This document shows positions 35,220-46,153 of a stretch of 64,000 nt of DNA, piece by piece (position 1 is the first letter of the stretch; each line of letters begins with the position of its first letter). The translations under genes and the position numbers were made by a program. This stretch comes from Arachis hypogaea. Its lineage: Eukaryota; Streptophyta; Magnoliopsida; Fabales; Fabaceae. A model generated the notes under the pieces. It ran no database searches and was not told where the DNA came from. It saw nothing but the letters and a program-made list of their open reading frames with translations. The stretch lies in contig NC_092044.1 of the NCBI RefSeq assembly GCF_003086295.3, forward strand, positions 2,299,001 through 2,363,000, given 5' to 3'.

Positions 35220-37090
35220 CTTATATTATTTTTTTATTTTTAGCACTCATCAAAGATTTAAATATAAAATTTTAATATTATGTTATAAAATTACTCATTC
35301 AAAAATTTAGATTTATAAAAACCGTAACATAAATAATATATATAATTATTTATATTATCTTTTTTTATCATTTTAAACTTTGAAATGTGTATATAGTTTT
35401 ATGAAAATAGTAATACAGCTTTATTTTTTAGTAAATAGCAGACGGTACTCAATGATTTGGGTATGTTTAAAACTCCAAAACTATATCTGGAATTGAATTT
35501 ATAATTTAAATTAGAATCAAAATTTTGTTCATATTTTTTTATTTTTTATTTTTTATCATTGAAGTAAGTGACGCATGGAACGTTACTCCGTTGAAAATTA
35601 ATCGCAACTTTAAAAGGGGAAGGTATAATCCATGTACACATCAGAGCTTTGTAGGCTCTCTTAAGGCCTTAACATTAGAATTTGTTAAAAGATGATGATA
35701 AGGATTTAAATATGTATGCACCGAATGGAGCTTTTAACAAGGTTATATTGATTTTATTTTATTTTTCAATCTAATAAAATTTGATTCAAATGATAAGAAT
35801 TTATATTATATTAATTAAAATTTATTTTTTATCCATTCTGATTCTAATAATTAGTATTTGGATTGGATCAATTTATTTTGGTTTGAAAAAATTTAATAAT
35901 TTAAAAATTTTAAATTACAATAATTTTAAAATTTAAAACCTGAATGAAAAAAATTAATATTCAAAATTTGGACAGATATAATGATAAAAATTCAAAGACA
36001 AATAAAATATTAGATATATTAGTATAATAAAATAACAAGATAACCTAAATCAGCTTGTAATTTTATTTAAAAAGTACCAATTTTATTCACTTTTTATAAA
36101 AATAATATGATAAAAGAATTATATTTTCTAAAATTTGAGAATAAAAAAATTAATTTGTCCTCTTATATTATTTGAAACTGATTTATCTAATTTTATAAAA
36201 TAACATGAACTATTATGTTAATATTTATTTATCAAGTACTAATTTATTTGAAACAAAATTATTAAAAATTAATTTGGAGTATTATTATTGCATGTTCATC
36301 CGTTAGTTAAAAGAAAATAAATTTAGTTAATATTAAATTAATGTTATTTTTATCAATTACTTTTTTAAGTTGTTCAAACTAATTTAACAATGCTTTAATT
36401 ATTTATTAAAAAGATATATTAAATTTATGTGTGTAATATTCTAGAAATATAATAAATAATATTCTAATAATAATAAACCTAATTTTTTAAATACAATAAA
36501 AAATAAATTTTAACATTAAAAGGATTAAAAAATATATAAAAAGTGTATTTAATATCTCTTTCTCTTTTAATACATACCATCTTCAAGAATAAATTTCATT
36601 CGTGTTGTTTCATATTTCTCTTTTTTCTTTTTCTTCATAAAAACAACATTTCGTAATTAAAGTGTATTAATAACTATAATTTCACCTTTTCTTTCTTATG
36701 TTATCTTACAGATTTACAAACACTTCAGCTACGTGCGTGTTACTTTGCTTGTGAATAAAATAGAATATTTATAAATTTATATTTATACCTTATAATTCAC
36801 CCACTAAAATTTTTTTTAAGGAACACAAAATACATAGAATCCACTTTAATTTGTTTTACTAAGGTTTGGCGAATTGCATTTTTGTAATATCTTTTTTAGT
36901 CATTTGTTTATAGTTTTCTTCTTTATAACTTTCTTATTGTTACTGATTTATTCATTTTGAAAACATCAAGCACTCACAAGTATCGAGCGAAAGAAAACTT
37001 ATATTATATTTTAGCATTTCAAATAAGAAATAATGTACCTGAAACCAGAAGCACAAATAAGAAAATGTTTCCCAAAGATAGCTTAGACAT
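34665..37090 (-). CDS. Secreted defensin-like cysteine-rich peptide, block B
   Basis: Exon 2 is 34665-34861 and exon 1 is 37039-37090; the intron of 2177 nt has GTACAT...TTTTGTAG borders. The product is 82 residues. A signal peptide [17 protein letters not shown] is followed by a short acidic linker and eight cysteines spaced C-x8-C-x8-C-x3-C-x12-C-x6-C-x-C-x3-C, the last residue being cysteine. CS-alpha-beta fold by pattern; the glycine-containing K-Y-G-P-Y motif follows the C-x3-C helix. Sister of 57025-59588, from which it differs mostly by replacement changes. Function not known from sequence: antimicrobial defensin or nodule NCR-like peptide are both possible. Confidence 0.85.
35143..35215. 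repeat. (TA)n microsatellite in an intron
   Basis: About 36 TA units. The matching intron position in block C (about 57514-57534) has only about ten, so the locus is length-variable between copies. Confidence 0.8.
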
Positions 37091-37175
37091 CTTTCTAACA
37101 AGTTAGTGTGAATCAATATAATTCTTATTCTAGGTTTTTTTTTTGTCTATACAAATCTAAGGAGCAAGCTACGTG

Positions 37176-37193
37176 TATATATATATATATATA
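37176..37193 (-). promoter_or_regulatory. TATA box of the block B peptide gene
   Basis: A TA-rich run ending ATAAGTGGCAGAG on the plus strand, 86 nt upstream of the ATG at 37090. Confidence 0.6.
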
Positions 37194-37495
37194 AGTGGCA
37201 GAGATTATTCACTTTTAAGTCTAAATTAAGAATTAAATTAATTATGATATTTTATTTTATAAAAATATTATTTGTATACTAAAATTAATTACTAAAATTT
37301 ATCATTCACCAATATATTTATATATAAATATATATGTGTAATTTAATTTATTTTTAATGTATATTTATATTTAATTAATATATATTTTATACTGATAGAT
37401 AATTTTAGTATATACATAACATAGTCGTTATTTTATTATATTTCTTAACGAGGCGCCCATACACACAACTCACTTAGTGGACAAGAATTTTAAAT

Positions 37496-39071
37496 GAGTT
37501 AATAGTCAAATTCGTCCTTAAAAAATTATCTATTTTTTAAATTAGTCCTCAAATAATATTTTTTAGTCATATTAGTCCTTAAAAAATAAAACGTAAGTCA
37601 AATTGTTAGTTAGATGATGACATATCACGTTAAGTACCACGTGTCACGTTAAGTACCACGTGTCACTAGATGATTGGCGTGTCAGGTCAGTGACGCTTGG
37701 TACGTCACGTGTCACTTGACATGTAAAAAAGTTATTTATAATCAAAATAGTTCTTGAAAGTTTCAGACGTAAGCCATTTTTATTCCTAAAATTTTAAAAA
37801 TTAATTAAATTAGTCCTTATATATTTTTTATTTTTTTATAATATTAAATTTAAAATATTTTTGATAGTACTAATTTTAATATTATTTTTAGACCTTAATA
37901 AACAAATTCTCTTTACATAAAATAATAAAAATAATTAAATTATCATAAAATTATTTTGGCCTTTGTATTTTAAAATTTTACCTTTTCAAATTGTAATTTT
38001 TTATAGTGAAATTTTTTTATTTAAACAAATTTATCAAATTATTGTTGATTATATATTTAAAATTTAATATTTTAAATCTCACTAAATAATATAGTAGTTA
38101 TTTTAAAATTTAATCTTTTAAATTATAATTTTTATTATTGTTTAATTTATATAGTAGAATTCAATAATTAAAAAATCGATTTGTCGAATCACTTGTTGAA
38201 TCTTAATATTTTAATATAAAATATTTATATGATAGAACTCAAATTATTGTTGAATCTTAATAACTAGTATATAACTAGTATATACTAAAAGTTTTAATAT
38301 TTTGGATTTCACTAAATAAATATAGTAGTAATTTTAAATATTTTAATCTTTTATCTAACAAGTGATCCACAAATCGATTTTTAAATTATTGGGTTATATC
38401 ATATAAATTAAACAATAATATAAATTATAATTTTTAAATAATTTAAAAGATTTAAATTTTAAAATAACTACTATATTATTTAGTGAGATTTAAAATAATA
38501 AATTTTTAAATATATAATCAACAATAATTTAATAAACTCATTTAAATAAAAAAATTTTACTATAAAAAAATTACAATTTAAAAATGTAAAACTTTAAAAT
38601 ACAAATGACAAAATAATTTTATAACAATTTAATTATTTTTATTATTTTATGTAAAGAGATTTTTGTTTATTATGGTCTAAAAATAATTTTAAAATTAGTA
38701 CTATCAAAAAATATTTTAAATTTAATATTATGAAAAATCATAAAAAAATTATATAAGAACTAATTTGATTAATTTTTAAAATTTTTTGGATTAAAATGAC
38801 TTACATTTAGATTTTCAGGGACTATTTTCATTATAAATAACTTTTTTATATGTCAAGTGACACATGGCATGCTAGGTGTCACTGATCTGACACATCAACT
38901 AATCATCTGGTGACATATGACACTTAACGTGACACGTCATCATCTAACTAACGAAAGGACTAATTTGACTTGCATTTTATCTTTCAAAAACTAACATGAT
39001 TAAAAAATTTATTTGAGTACTAATTTAAAAAAAAATGATCTTTTCAACAACAAATGTAACTATTAATCCAT
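37496..39071. mobile_element. 1.6-kb foldback element in block B
   Basis: Starts GAGTTAATAGTCAAATTCG and ends ACTATTAATCCAT. The arms (about 37496-38200 and 38350-39071) are inverted copies of each other about 700 bp long, joined by a loop of about 150 bp. Both arms contain runs of CACGTGTCAC/GTGACACG motifs (near 37640-37730 and 38855-38940). TTTTAAAT flanks both sides, and block C carries the empty site near 59978. No open frame. Transcription across it would give a long hairpin. Confidence 0.78.
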
Positions 39072-39366
39072 TTTTAAATTAAATATTTAGAAGTTATACA
39101 TAATTGATTGAAAAGTTTACATATATAATTTTGTAGAGTAATTATAACAATTGAATTAATACTTGGGCCTCAAATAAGTGCCTAGTTATAATTACACACA
39201 TAAATTTATAAACGCTAATTACAATTTCGGATAAATAATTAAAGGGTCCATCTAGTATACAGATGTGTTTTGGTACAGATTTACAGATTTTTGTTTTTTA
39301 TTGATTTAAAAGTGTATCACTAAAAGTGTTGCTTAAAGAAAAAGTGTTACCCTTAATCGTTAACTT

Positions 39367-39379
39367 GGCTCTGATATCA
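39367..39379 (-). promoter_or_regulatory. Viral primer binding site (initiator tRNA-Met)
   Basis: TGATATCAGAGCC on the minus strand, one base different from the usual TGGTATCAGAGC. Its first three bases are the stop codon of the small ORF 39377-39571. It is 124 bp from the insert border. Confidence 0.72.
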
Positions 39380-39571
39380 ATTTTTAATTTCTGGCTTTTC
39401 TTTTAATTTCTTTTTCAAAATTTCTATTAATTCTTCATATTTTACTTTGAACAAGTTTATAATTTGTATAGGTGCTTTATTTAAAGGATTTTGATAAAAA
39501 GTATTGACCATTTCTACTATTTCTCTTGCAGTTATTACTAGTCTTTGATGTTTTGATTCATAACTTTTCAA
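39377..39571 (-). CDS. Caulimovirid small ORF, next to the primer site
   Basis: A 64-codon open frame, lysine- and glutamate-rich, with its start overlapping the previous stop by four bases. No family recognised. Its stop codon lies within the primer binding site. Confidence 0.45.
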   Translation of the reverse strand: MKSYESKHQRLVITAREIVEMVNTFYQNPLNKAPIQIINLFKVKYEELIEILKKKLKEKPEIKN

Positions 39572-39795
39572 TCTTGTTTTAATTTATAATATTCTTTTTT
39601 GCATGGATTATTGTATATAAAATTTTTTATCTGTTTGTCTTTTTCTTTAATATAATTTCTCAAATCTTCAATAACTTCTTTTATTTCTACACTTTCTCCT
39701 GTTTCTAAATATCTGTTTAATTTTTCAATTTCATTCTCCATTTTTTCTTTCAACAGCTTTAATTCTTTTAAGTCATAATATGGTTTTTCAGGCAT
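39568..39795 (-). CDS. Caulimovirid small coiled-coil ORF
   Basis: 75 codons, beginning directly after the stop of the ORF 39796-39987. It has a heptad-like pattern of leucine and isoleucine in a charged background (for example L-K-E-K-M-E-N-E-I-E-K-L). Possibly a virion-associated or assembly factor by analogy with other caulimovirid coiled-coil proteins; not recognised by sequence. Confidence 0.45.
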   Translation of the reverse strand: MPEKPYYDLKELKLLKEKMENEIEKLNRYLETGESVEIKEVIEDLRNYIKEKDKQIKNFIYNNPCKKEYYKLKQD

Positions 39796-39987
39796 TTATA
39801 AATTTTTTAAGTTTAATTCCAACTTGTTTATATTTATTCTTATTTCTATCCTTTTTATTATAAGATCATCAATTTCAATCTGAAGATTGTTTAATTCTCT
39901 TTTATACTCCTTTATTTTACCTTTTAATTTTCTCGTCCTATTTCTTTTTATTTTATTTTCTGATTTTTCAATCTTTTTATGCTTCAT
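39796..39987 (-). CDS. Caulimovirid small basic coiled-coil ORF
   Basis: 63 codons. A very basic first half (K-H-K-K-I-E-K, R-N-R-T-R-K-L-K-G-K) is followed by a leucine/isoleucine heptad region. It starts three bases after the previous stop. A basic segment plus coiled coil would suit nucleic-acid binding, but this is inference. Confidence 0.45.
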   Translation of the reverse strand: MKHKKIEKSENKIKRNRTRKLKGKIKEYKRELNNLQIEIDDLIIKRIEIRININKLELNLKNL

Positions 39988-39990
39988 TAT

Positions 39991-40227
39991 TTATTTTAAA
40001 ATTTCTGCAAACTCTATCATTGATTCATCATTATTTTCTAAAGATTCTATTAATTTCTCTAACTCTTCAACTTCTCTTTTCAACTTGTCATAGATTATTT
40101 TTAGGGCTTCAAATGCTCTTTGATTTATTTTAGAAAACTGTAAATAATTCAAACGATTTTTTCTTTCAAATAGCTCTTGTTTCTTGTCTTGATAAGTTAC
40201 ATATATTTGTTCTTTATTTATTGTCAT
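39991..40227 (-). CDS. Caulimovirid small ORF after the movement protein
   Basis: 78 codons; its ATG overlaps the movement-protein stop (ATGA). The second half looks like a coiled coil (K-L-K-R-E-V-E-E-L-E-K-L-I). The four-base overlaps are typical of the compact caulimovirid layout. Confidence 0.5.
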   Translation of the reverse strand: MTINKEQIYVTYQDKKQELFERKNRLNYLQFSKINQRAFEALKIIYDKLKREVEELEKLIESLENNDESMIEFAEILK

Positions 40228-41140
40228 AATTTAGTGTTTAGGGTTTTATTTAATTTTTCGACCTTTTTTGTTAGTTCTTTTATTTCAGAATTTTCTTCTT
40301 TAATTTTTAACTTAGATAAACTTAAAGGGCTATTAATTTTAGATTCTCTTATTTGAAAATTCGATGAAACTAATTTGCCTGATGGTTCTTTTAATAATAG
40401 AACTGGGTTTTCAATAGCTTTATATTTTGGTATTTCTGTTTTTACAATTTTCTGAAATAATTCATCAACATAAATTCTTTCTCTGTTTTTAAATATTATA
40501 CTATGATGGCTATTTGTTAAAGCATAATTTATTGCATATGTAATTGAAAATGGTTCATCATCTTGTTCCATTAGATTCATTCTGTGAAATTTATAAGCTA
40601 AGCTTATAGATCTTCCAAGATTTTCAGTTGATAAAGGTATAGCGTATCCAAGATGGGCGTTGAATTTAACATTTACGTTTGCCAAGTTTCCATGAATAAT
40701 TCCAATTATTTGATCTATTGGGTCATCAGTAATTCTTTTATCACAGATTGCTAAGCTTATTGGTGAATTAATCCCTTTCATATATGTAGATTTAATTAAG
40801 ACTTGTATAGTACTAATATGAATCCATCCAATTTTAGATCTTTTTTGTTGATCCTTAATTTTCTCAATCTGTTTACTCAATTCTTCATCATTTATCAAAG
40901 CTATTTCAAGTTCTCCATTGGCCGATTTTATCTTTATAGAGGCTTCAAGTTGAATTTTTCCATAGTATATTATATTTTTTCTATTAAAAACTTCTTTTAA
41001 AAGATTTTGTTTATTAAAATTTTCATTTGATTTGAGATTTAATTCTGTTTTTAGAACAGCCTTTTTTCATTATCTAATAAGGCAGATAATTTATAATAGT
41101 CAGATTCTTCCGTTAATTCTAAACTTTCTAAATAATTCAT
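40224..41140 (-). pseudogene. Caulimovirid movement protein (frameshifted)
   Basis: The frame open from 40898 to 40224 has features of the 30K movement-protein superfamily: a beta-rich central part with G-W-I-H-I-S-T-I-Q-V-L-I-K, then D-P-I-D-Q-I-I-G-I-I-H-G-N-L, and a C-terminal coiled-coil tail. The protein lets virus move through plasmodesmata. The same frame extends further upstream without an ATG, and an apparent start at 41138-41140 lies in another frame. The switch falls near an A-rich run at about 41060, so the gene is broken by a small indel. It is the first gene after the promoter region. Confidence 0.7.
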
Positions 41141-41187
41141 AACTAAGAGATTAGGATAAATGCGTACCTTTCTGGAGAAGAACTTCC

Positions 41188-41194
41188 TTTATTT
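41188..41194 (-). terminator. Likely viral polyadenylation signal
   Basis: AAATAAA on the minus strand, between the TATA box (41403-41412) and the movement-protein start. Caulimovirids place their poly(A) signal downstream of the full-length promoter. Confidence 0.45.
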
Positions 41195-41402
41195 AGAATA
41201 TTTTACATAAGATGTTTTTATCTCCAAAGGGGAGATTATAGATACTAACTCCAGAGGGGAGTTTAGAATTGGTTTTTCCTAAGGGAATTCTTCTTCAGAC
41301 TTTAGAATCGCCTCGGCAGCTTCCTCCTTGCTTTCCTAGCATATGAGTACTCTTAGCCTCCTGCTTTCTATTGTCTGATGCCTTCTACAATTGCCTAAGC
41401 AG

Positions 41403-41534
41403 CCTATTTATAATAGTTGGGTCTGATGGATAATTCCCATCCTTACCCTTCTTATGACGTCATTGCTTACGTCATTGTTTATTATCTTGCACCAGCTACA
41501 TTGTTGGTGCTCTATGACCTAAGTGCTTACGTCA
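41403..41534 (-). promoter_or_regulatory. Caulimovirid full-length promoter with as-1-like elements
   Basis: TATAAATAGG (41403-41412) is preceded on the minus strand by two as-1-like double TGACG elements: TGACGTAAGCAATGACGTCA at 41455-41474 and TGACGTAAGCACTTAGGTCA at 41515-41534, with one degenerate half. Spacing to the TATA box resembles the CaMV 35S promoter, where as-1 binds TGA-class bZIP factors. The elements are intact by eye. Confidence 0.78.
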
Positions 41535-42869
41535 CTATGCAATAATGTTGAGAGATGCTTCAGATGTGTTGTCTTCCTCTTTCATCATGTGACCTTCATA
41601 TGCGTTGTCTTCTTCCTTTATCATGTGGGTTGATTCCGTTTCATTATTGCTTTCTTCAGATAACTCTGAGACACATAGCTGGCACTTGTGGTCTTCTCTG
41701 TCTTTTATCAAATAGCAGAGATTCATCTTTATCCCTTCAGGGAGCTTTTCTAAGAGTCCAGATAAGTTGTAGAATGCTGATTCAAATTCCACTAAGAATG
41801 AATATTACTTGGTGTGCTGGAACAAGCAAAGTATTTCTGCTTTTATAATTGATTCTTGTGTGAGATTCCCTTGTTATCTTTTGAGTTCTTTCGAAGACCC
41901 TTGCTAATGTGCTGGCTAGTCTTCCTTCATGACTGTAGATTGTTAAATCTTGAACTTGATCAATTGGTTGAAAATTTTCTGGGAAGACGGACATGAATAT
42001 TACTTGGTGTGCTGGAACCAAGCATTCTTCTTCTTCATTAAAAATAGGTTGACTGTTCGTAAATTTTAGGGATATATCCCTTGGATTTACGTTGTCAATC
42101 ATATTTTTAAATCTCTTTACTGCATCAACGAATCCTGCAGGAAACTCACTAATAATTTTCAAATCATTAAAAATTAAAATTGTATCAATTAATCCATACT
42201 GGAAAAACTGATAGGTGTCAGATGGGAAAGCATCTGGAAATATAACCAGCTTTGTTAGCTGTTCTTTGGCAATAGGATAATATCCCAATATTGCCCTTCT
42301 TTCTTCAGTCCAATTCAGGACTATGTTAAGGGTTTCTCTGAGATTTGATCTACAGACCCTTTTCTTTTCCTTGATTTCAGCCCTTGTAGGAATGTTTCTT
42401 ATTATTCCTGTTCTCTGGGTTTGAATTAGAGCTTTATCTGCTCTTTTTAGGGTTTGCTCTGGATGAAGAGCTTCATATTCTCTGAAAGATTCCTTTGCTT
42501 CTTCCAATGTTAAAAACCCTCCTTTATGAATTATCCTTGATTGATGTGTGAATGGTGCTGCTTTTTCCCAGGCATCATATACTCCTTTCATGGGGCCATT
42601 ATAAATTACATAATATTTTTTATCTTGGGTGGATTTTTTGATAATTTCAGCAATTGTTTTATTTTCTGGAATTTTTTTTCACCTGATTTGTCCACCACGC
42701 TTAGCTGGCTAAACTCTGATGGTTTTGGTTGTTGTGTTGATTTCATTGCTTCGATGGACTTGTTGAGGGATTGGATCTGTGTCCTTATTTGCTGACAATG
42801 CTTGCATTTTTCGAGTTCTTGTTCGTATTTCTGAATTTCTTGATCTAATGCGTTGTAGACGAACTCCAT
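41535..42869 (-). pseudogene. Caulimovirid transactivator/inclusion-body-like protein, broken
   Basis: It starts at 42869, overlapping the end of pol. Three collinear open pieces lie in different frames: 42606-42869 (coiled-coil start), 41782-42591 (core with M-K-G-V-Y-D-A-W-E-K and H-K-G-G-F-L-T-L-E-E-A, the conserved TAV/RNase H-like region) and 41535-41792 (acidic tail). One shift lies at an A8 run near 42672, another near 41795, where a 26-bp segment also found at 41993-42018 is repeated. In caulimovirids this protein permits translation of the polycistronic RNA and forms inclusion bodies. Confidence 0.72.
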
Positions 42870-44836
42870 TCTCTTGTTAATGTATCTGCAATAATATTTT
42901 TGTCACCCTTAATATATTCAATTTTTATTGGATATTGTAACAAAAATAATTGCCATCTTACCAATCGTCCATGATTATAATCAACTTTTAAATTATATCG
43001 TATGAAACCTGTTAGGTAACTTGAATCTGTCCTTAATGTAAATTCTCTGGGTAGTAAATCAATTTTCCATTTCTTAAGAGATTTAATGGCTGCTAGAGTT
43101 TCCTTTTCATGAGTGGTATATCTCTGTTCTGTTGGAGTAAAAGTCCCTGAAATATACCTGCAAAGTAATTCCTTTGGGGAATATTTAGAATCTAGTGATT
43201 CTTTTTCTTGTTCCAAACTTTTTATAGCTTTCTTAGCTTTTAGACATCCTGACCAAGTTATGTCTGAAGCATCTGTTTCTACTATTAAGTAGTCATTTTC
43301 TTCTGGAATATAAAGTTCTGGAAGTTTTTCACATAATTCTTTAATCCTTTGAATTTGCATACTATCTTTTTCATCCCATTTCCATTCTTTTTTAGTACTT
43401 ATTTTTGGAAATAAGCTTTTAGTGTATTCTGTTATGTTCTTTAAAAATCCTTGATCAGAAATATAATTCATACACCCTAAAAATTTTTGTAATTGTTTTC
43501 TATCTTCTATTTTATTAGGAAATAAATTTACCTTTTCTAGGACATTTGACTGTAGTTTTAGCTTTCCTTGAGTGGATAGAATTAACCCAAGAAACTCTAT
43601 TTCTTGTTTTGCTATTCTTGCTTTCTTTTTGCTAAGAACTAATCCTTTTTCTTTACATCTTTCTAAAACTATTAATAATTTTTGAAGATGATCTTCTTTA
43701 TCCTGTTTTGTAAAAATTAGTATATCATCAATGTACACTAAAACAAATTCATTTAACTCTTTTAGATTTTCTTCCATAAATCTTTGATAAATACCTGGGG
43801 CTTGTTTTAATCCGAATGGTAATACATTCCATTCATAGAGCAACACACTTGTTGATTCTTTTGTTGGGCAAGTAAAAGCAGTTAATTTCTTTGTTTCTTC
43901 GTCTAAACGAAGTTGTCAATACCCTGATTTTGCATCAAGAGATGAAAACCAAGTTGCTCCTTTGATTTTTTTTAAAATAGAATCTTTTCTTGGAAGTTTG
44001 TGAGTATCACCAATAGTTGCCTCATTCATCTTCTTATAGTTAATAACCATTCTTCGTTTTCCCATTTTAATTTCATTATTATTTTCGACATAAAAGGCTG
44101 GAGCCGCATGAGGACTTTTACTTAATCTTATAATTCCTTTTTCCAAAAGATCTCTACATTCTAATGAAAATTCTTCTCTATCTCTTGCGGAATAAGGAAT
44201 TTTATTTGGAACATTTATCTCTTTTGTAAGATCTTTTAATTTAATACTTACTAATTCGTTATTTGTATTTTTAATATCTAAAGAATTTTCAGCACAAATT
44301 TCATCCAAAAGTTCTTCTATCTTTATTTCAAGATTATTTTTTGGGATATTTATCTGAAAGTATAGATTTAAATAACATGTCTCTAATATAGAGAATATTT
44401 TAAATTTTAAGATCTTATCTATAGTAGTAGTCGGTATTTTTATTCGTTTTGATTTTTGATTTATTGAAGAATCGTTTGGAGCTTTTAAAACTATATATGT
44501 TAATTTTTGAATGAATGGATGATATAACTTTAAAAAGTTATTTCCTATGATAAAATCCATTCCAGAATCTAACATATATATTGATGGAACAATGAACCTA
44601 TAATTTTGAATAAAAATTTCAACCATCTCTACTTTTTGGTCAATTTTATGTATTGATTTGTCAGCTATTCTAACTTTTAATGGTTTCTTTAATTTTTTCT
44701 AATCAAGTTTTATATTTGAACTAGCAAAGCATTGTGTTGCTTTAGAATCTATGAAAGCATTTATAAACTTTTCTGTTATTTTTATAGTAATAAATGTAGC
44801 ATTATTACTCAGTCTCTGAGTCTGTTTCTGAGACAT
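42845..44836 (-). pseudogene. Caulimovirid pol: protease, reverse transcriptase, RNase H (two stops)
   Basis: The frame starts with ATG at 44836, overlapping the coat gene by 32 nt. The protease active-site region reads I-D-S-K-A, where D-[T/S]-G is expected. TAG at 44699-44701 and TGA at 43916-43918 interrupt the frame, which is otherwise continuous. The RT has V-L-V-Y-I-D-D-I-L-I-F (near 43735). RNase H acidic positions appear in V-E-T-D-A-S-D, H-E-K-E-T-L-A and R-T-D-S-S-Y. About 660 codons, normal for the family. There is no integrase, as expected for caulimovirids. Confidence 0.85.
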
Positions 44837-45920
44837 ATTCAAAAATATAGTCTAAGTTGTCATCAGATTCTTCTAATGGTTCTATGAAACAAGACTTAGC
44901 AATTTCTGTTTGTTTAGTAAGATCCTTTTTATCCTTCTTTTTCGGGCATTCATTTGCATAGTGTCCTTCTTCTTGGCAATACCAACATTTACAATTTTCT
45001 TTTTTATTCGGGCAATAGTTATTTCTTTGTCTTTTATTTTTATTGTTATTTTCCTTTCTAAAATATCTCTTTTTTCTCCAGATTGGATAGTATTTTCTTT
45101 TTCTAAATTGATATTTTCTTTTTCTTTGAAAATTTTTATTAAGACCATATTTTTGAGGTATCTCCTCATTATCCTGACAGCAAATTCTAATTATATTTGC
45201 AAATCTTTTTTGAGTTGCTTCTTGCATACAACGTTCTTTTATTTCCTCTCTTATTGCAGAGGTTGCTCCACTAAAATTATTTTTAATTGTTCCTCTATTT
45301 ATTTCTCTTATAAATCTTCCCATTATAAATTCATTAGCAGGATATGGAAGTTTTGTTATATACATACTAAGATAATGATTTTTATCTTCTTCTTTTAATT
45401 TGTAATAATGTATTCTATATTCACATATATAAGACTCCACATTACATAAATCATATATCTGAATATTAGTTAAATGATTTTTTGCTTCTTGATATTCTTT
45501 ATTATAGACTTCTTGTCTATGATCTATAATATTTTTTCCAAAAAATTCTTTATATAGAATCATCATTATATATAATATCTTATCATAAGCTGATGTTTTT
45601 GTTTCTAATTCTTCTATTATTTGGTTTTCTATTGATGTCATATAATCTCTTATAGTTCCTTTAGTATGAAACCCTATGTAATTCCAAATGTCTCTTCCAG
45701 ACAATTCACTAAGCTTTGGATTAGTAAAGGCTTCTAATAAGAAGGAATTCAACCAGTTTTCGAAAATTTCTTTTTCATTCTTTTTACAGTCTAAATCGAG
45801 CATTCTATCTCCTTCCATTTCCTGGATTTTAGGGATGTATTTTAATGGTATTTTTGTATATTTTAAATCTTTATTTATAAAACCTTTTTTAAAGGCATAA
45901 TTATCAAAACCTGTTTCCAT
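44805..45920 (-). CDS. Caulimovirid coat protein (N-terminus probably shifted)
   Basis: A 371-codon open frame: a capsid-like core (F-E-N-W-L-N-S-F-L-L-E-A, G-R-D-I-W-N-Y-I-G-F), a long basic stretch, a CCHC knuckle C-W-Y-C-Q-E-E-G-H-Y-A-N-E-C, and an acidic C-terminus ending T-D-S-E-T-E. This is the usual caulimovirid coat layout. The acidic N-terminal segment expected in the family lies in the neighbouring frame (45875-46153), so a single-base shift near 45915 probably splits the gene. Confidence 0.75.
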   Translation of the reverse strand: METGFDNYAFKKGFINKDLKYTKIPLKYIPKIQEMEGDRMLDLDCKKNEKEIFENWLNSFLLEAFTNPKLSELSGRDIWNYIGFHTKGTIRDYMTSIENQIIEELETKTSAYDKILYIMMILYKEFFGKNIIDHRQEVYNKEYQEAKNHLTNIQIYDLCNVESYICEYRIHYYKLKEEDKNHYLSMYITKLPYPANEFIMGRFIREINRGTIKNNFSGATSAIREEIKERCMQEATQKRFANIIRICCQDNEEIPQKYGLNKNFQRKRKYQFRKRKYYPIWRKKRYFRKENNNKNKRQRNNYCPNKKENCKCWYCQEEGHYANECPKKKDKKDLTKQTEIAKSCFIEPLEESDDNLDYIFEYVSETDSETE

Positions 45921-46153
45921 TTAAATTGAGATTGATTATCTTTAGATGTTCCAGCTTCATTTTTTACTTGTATTGGAATTGCTGGTTCTTCGTCACTCGA
46001 GTAATCTAGGATGCGTTCTTCATTTTCTATATTTTCAGAATTTACTAATTCTTCTTCTATTTGAAATCTTTGTTCCATAACATTATTTTCTTGAGCCATT
46101 TTTAATTGTTTAAAAAGCATTGTAACTTCTTCTAATTTTTCTTCAATATTCAT
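45875..46153 (-). CDS. Caulimovirid ORF, acidic; likely includes the coat N-terminus
   Basis: 92 codons. A coiled-coil start (N-I-E-E-K-L-E-E-V) is followed by an acidic part (L-D-Y-S-S-D-E-E-P) leading into the region where the coat frame begins. It overlaps the upstream ORF by four bases (ATGA). Confidence 0.5.
   Translation of the reverse strand: MNIEEKLEEVTMLFKQLKMAQENNVMEQRFQIEEELVNSENIENEERILDYSSDEEPAIPIQVKNEAGTSKDNQSQFKWKQVLIIMPLKKVL

Noticed and set aside
35122..35310. Open frame of alternating isoleucine and tyrosine
   Set aside because: Translation of a (TA)n microsatellite.
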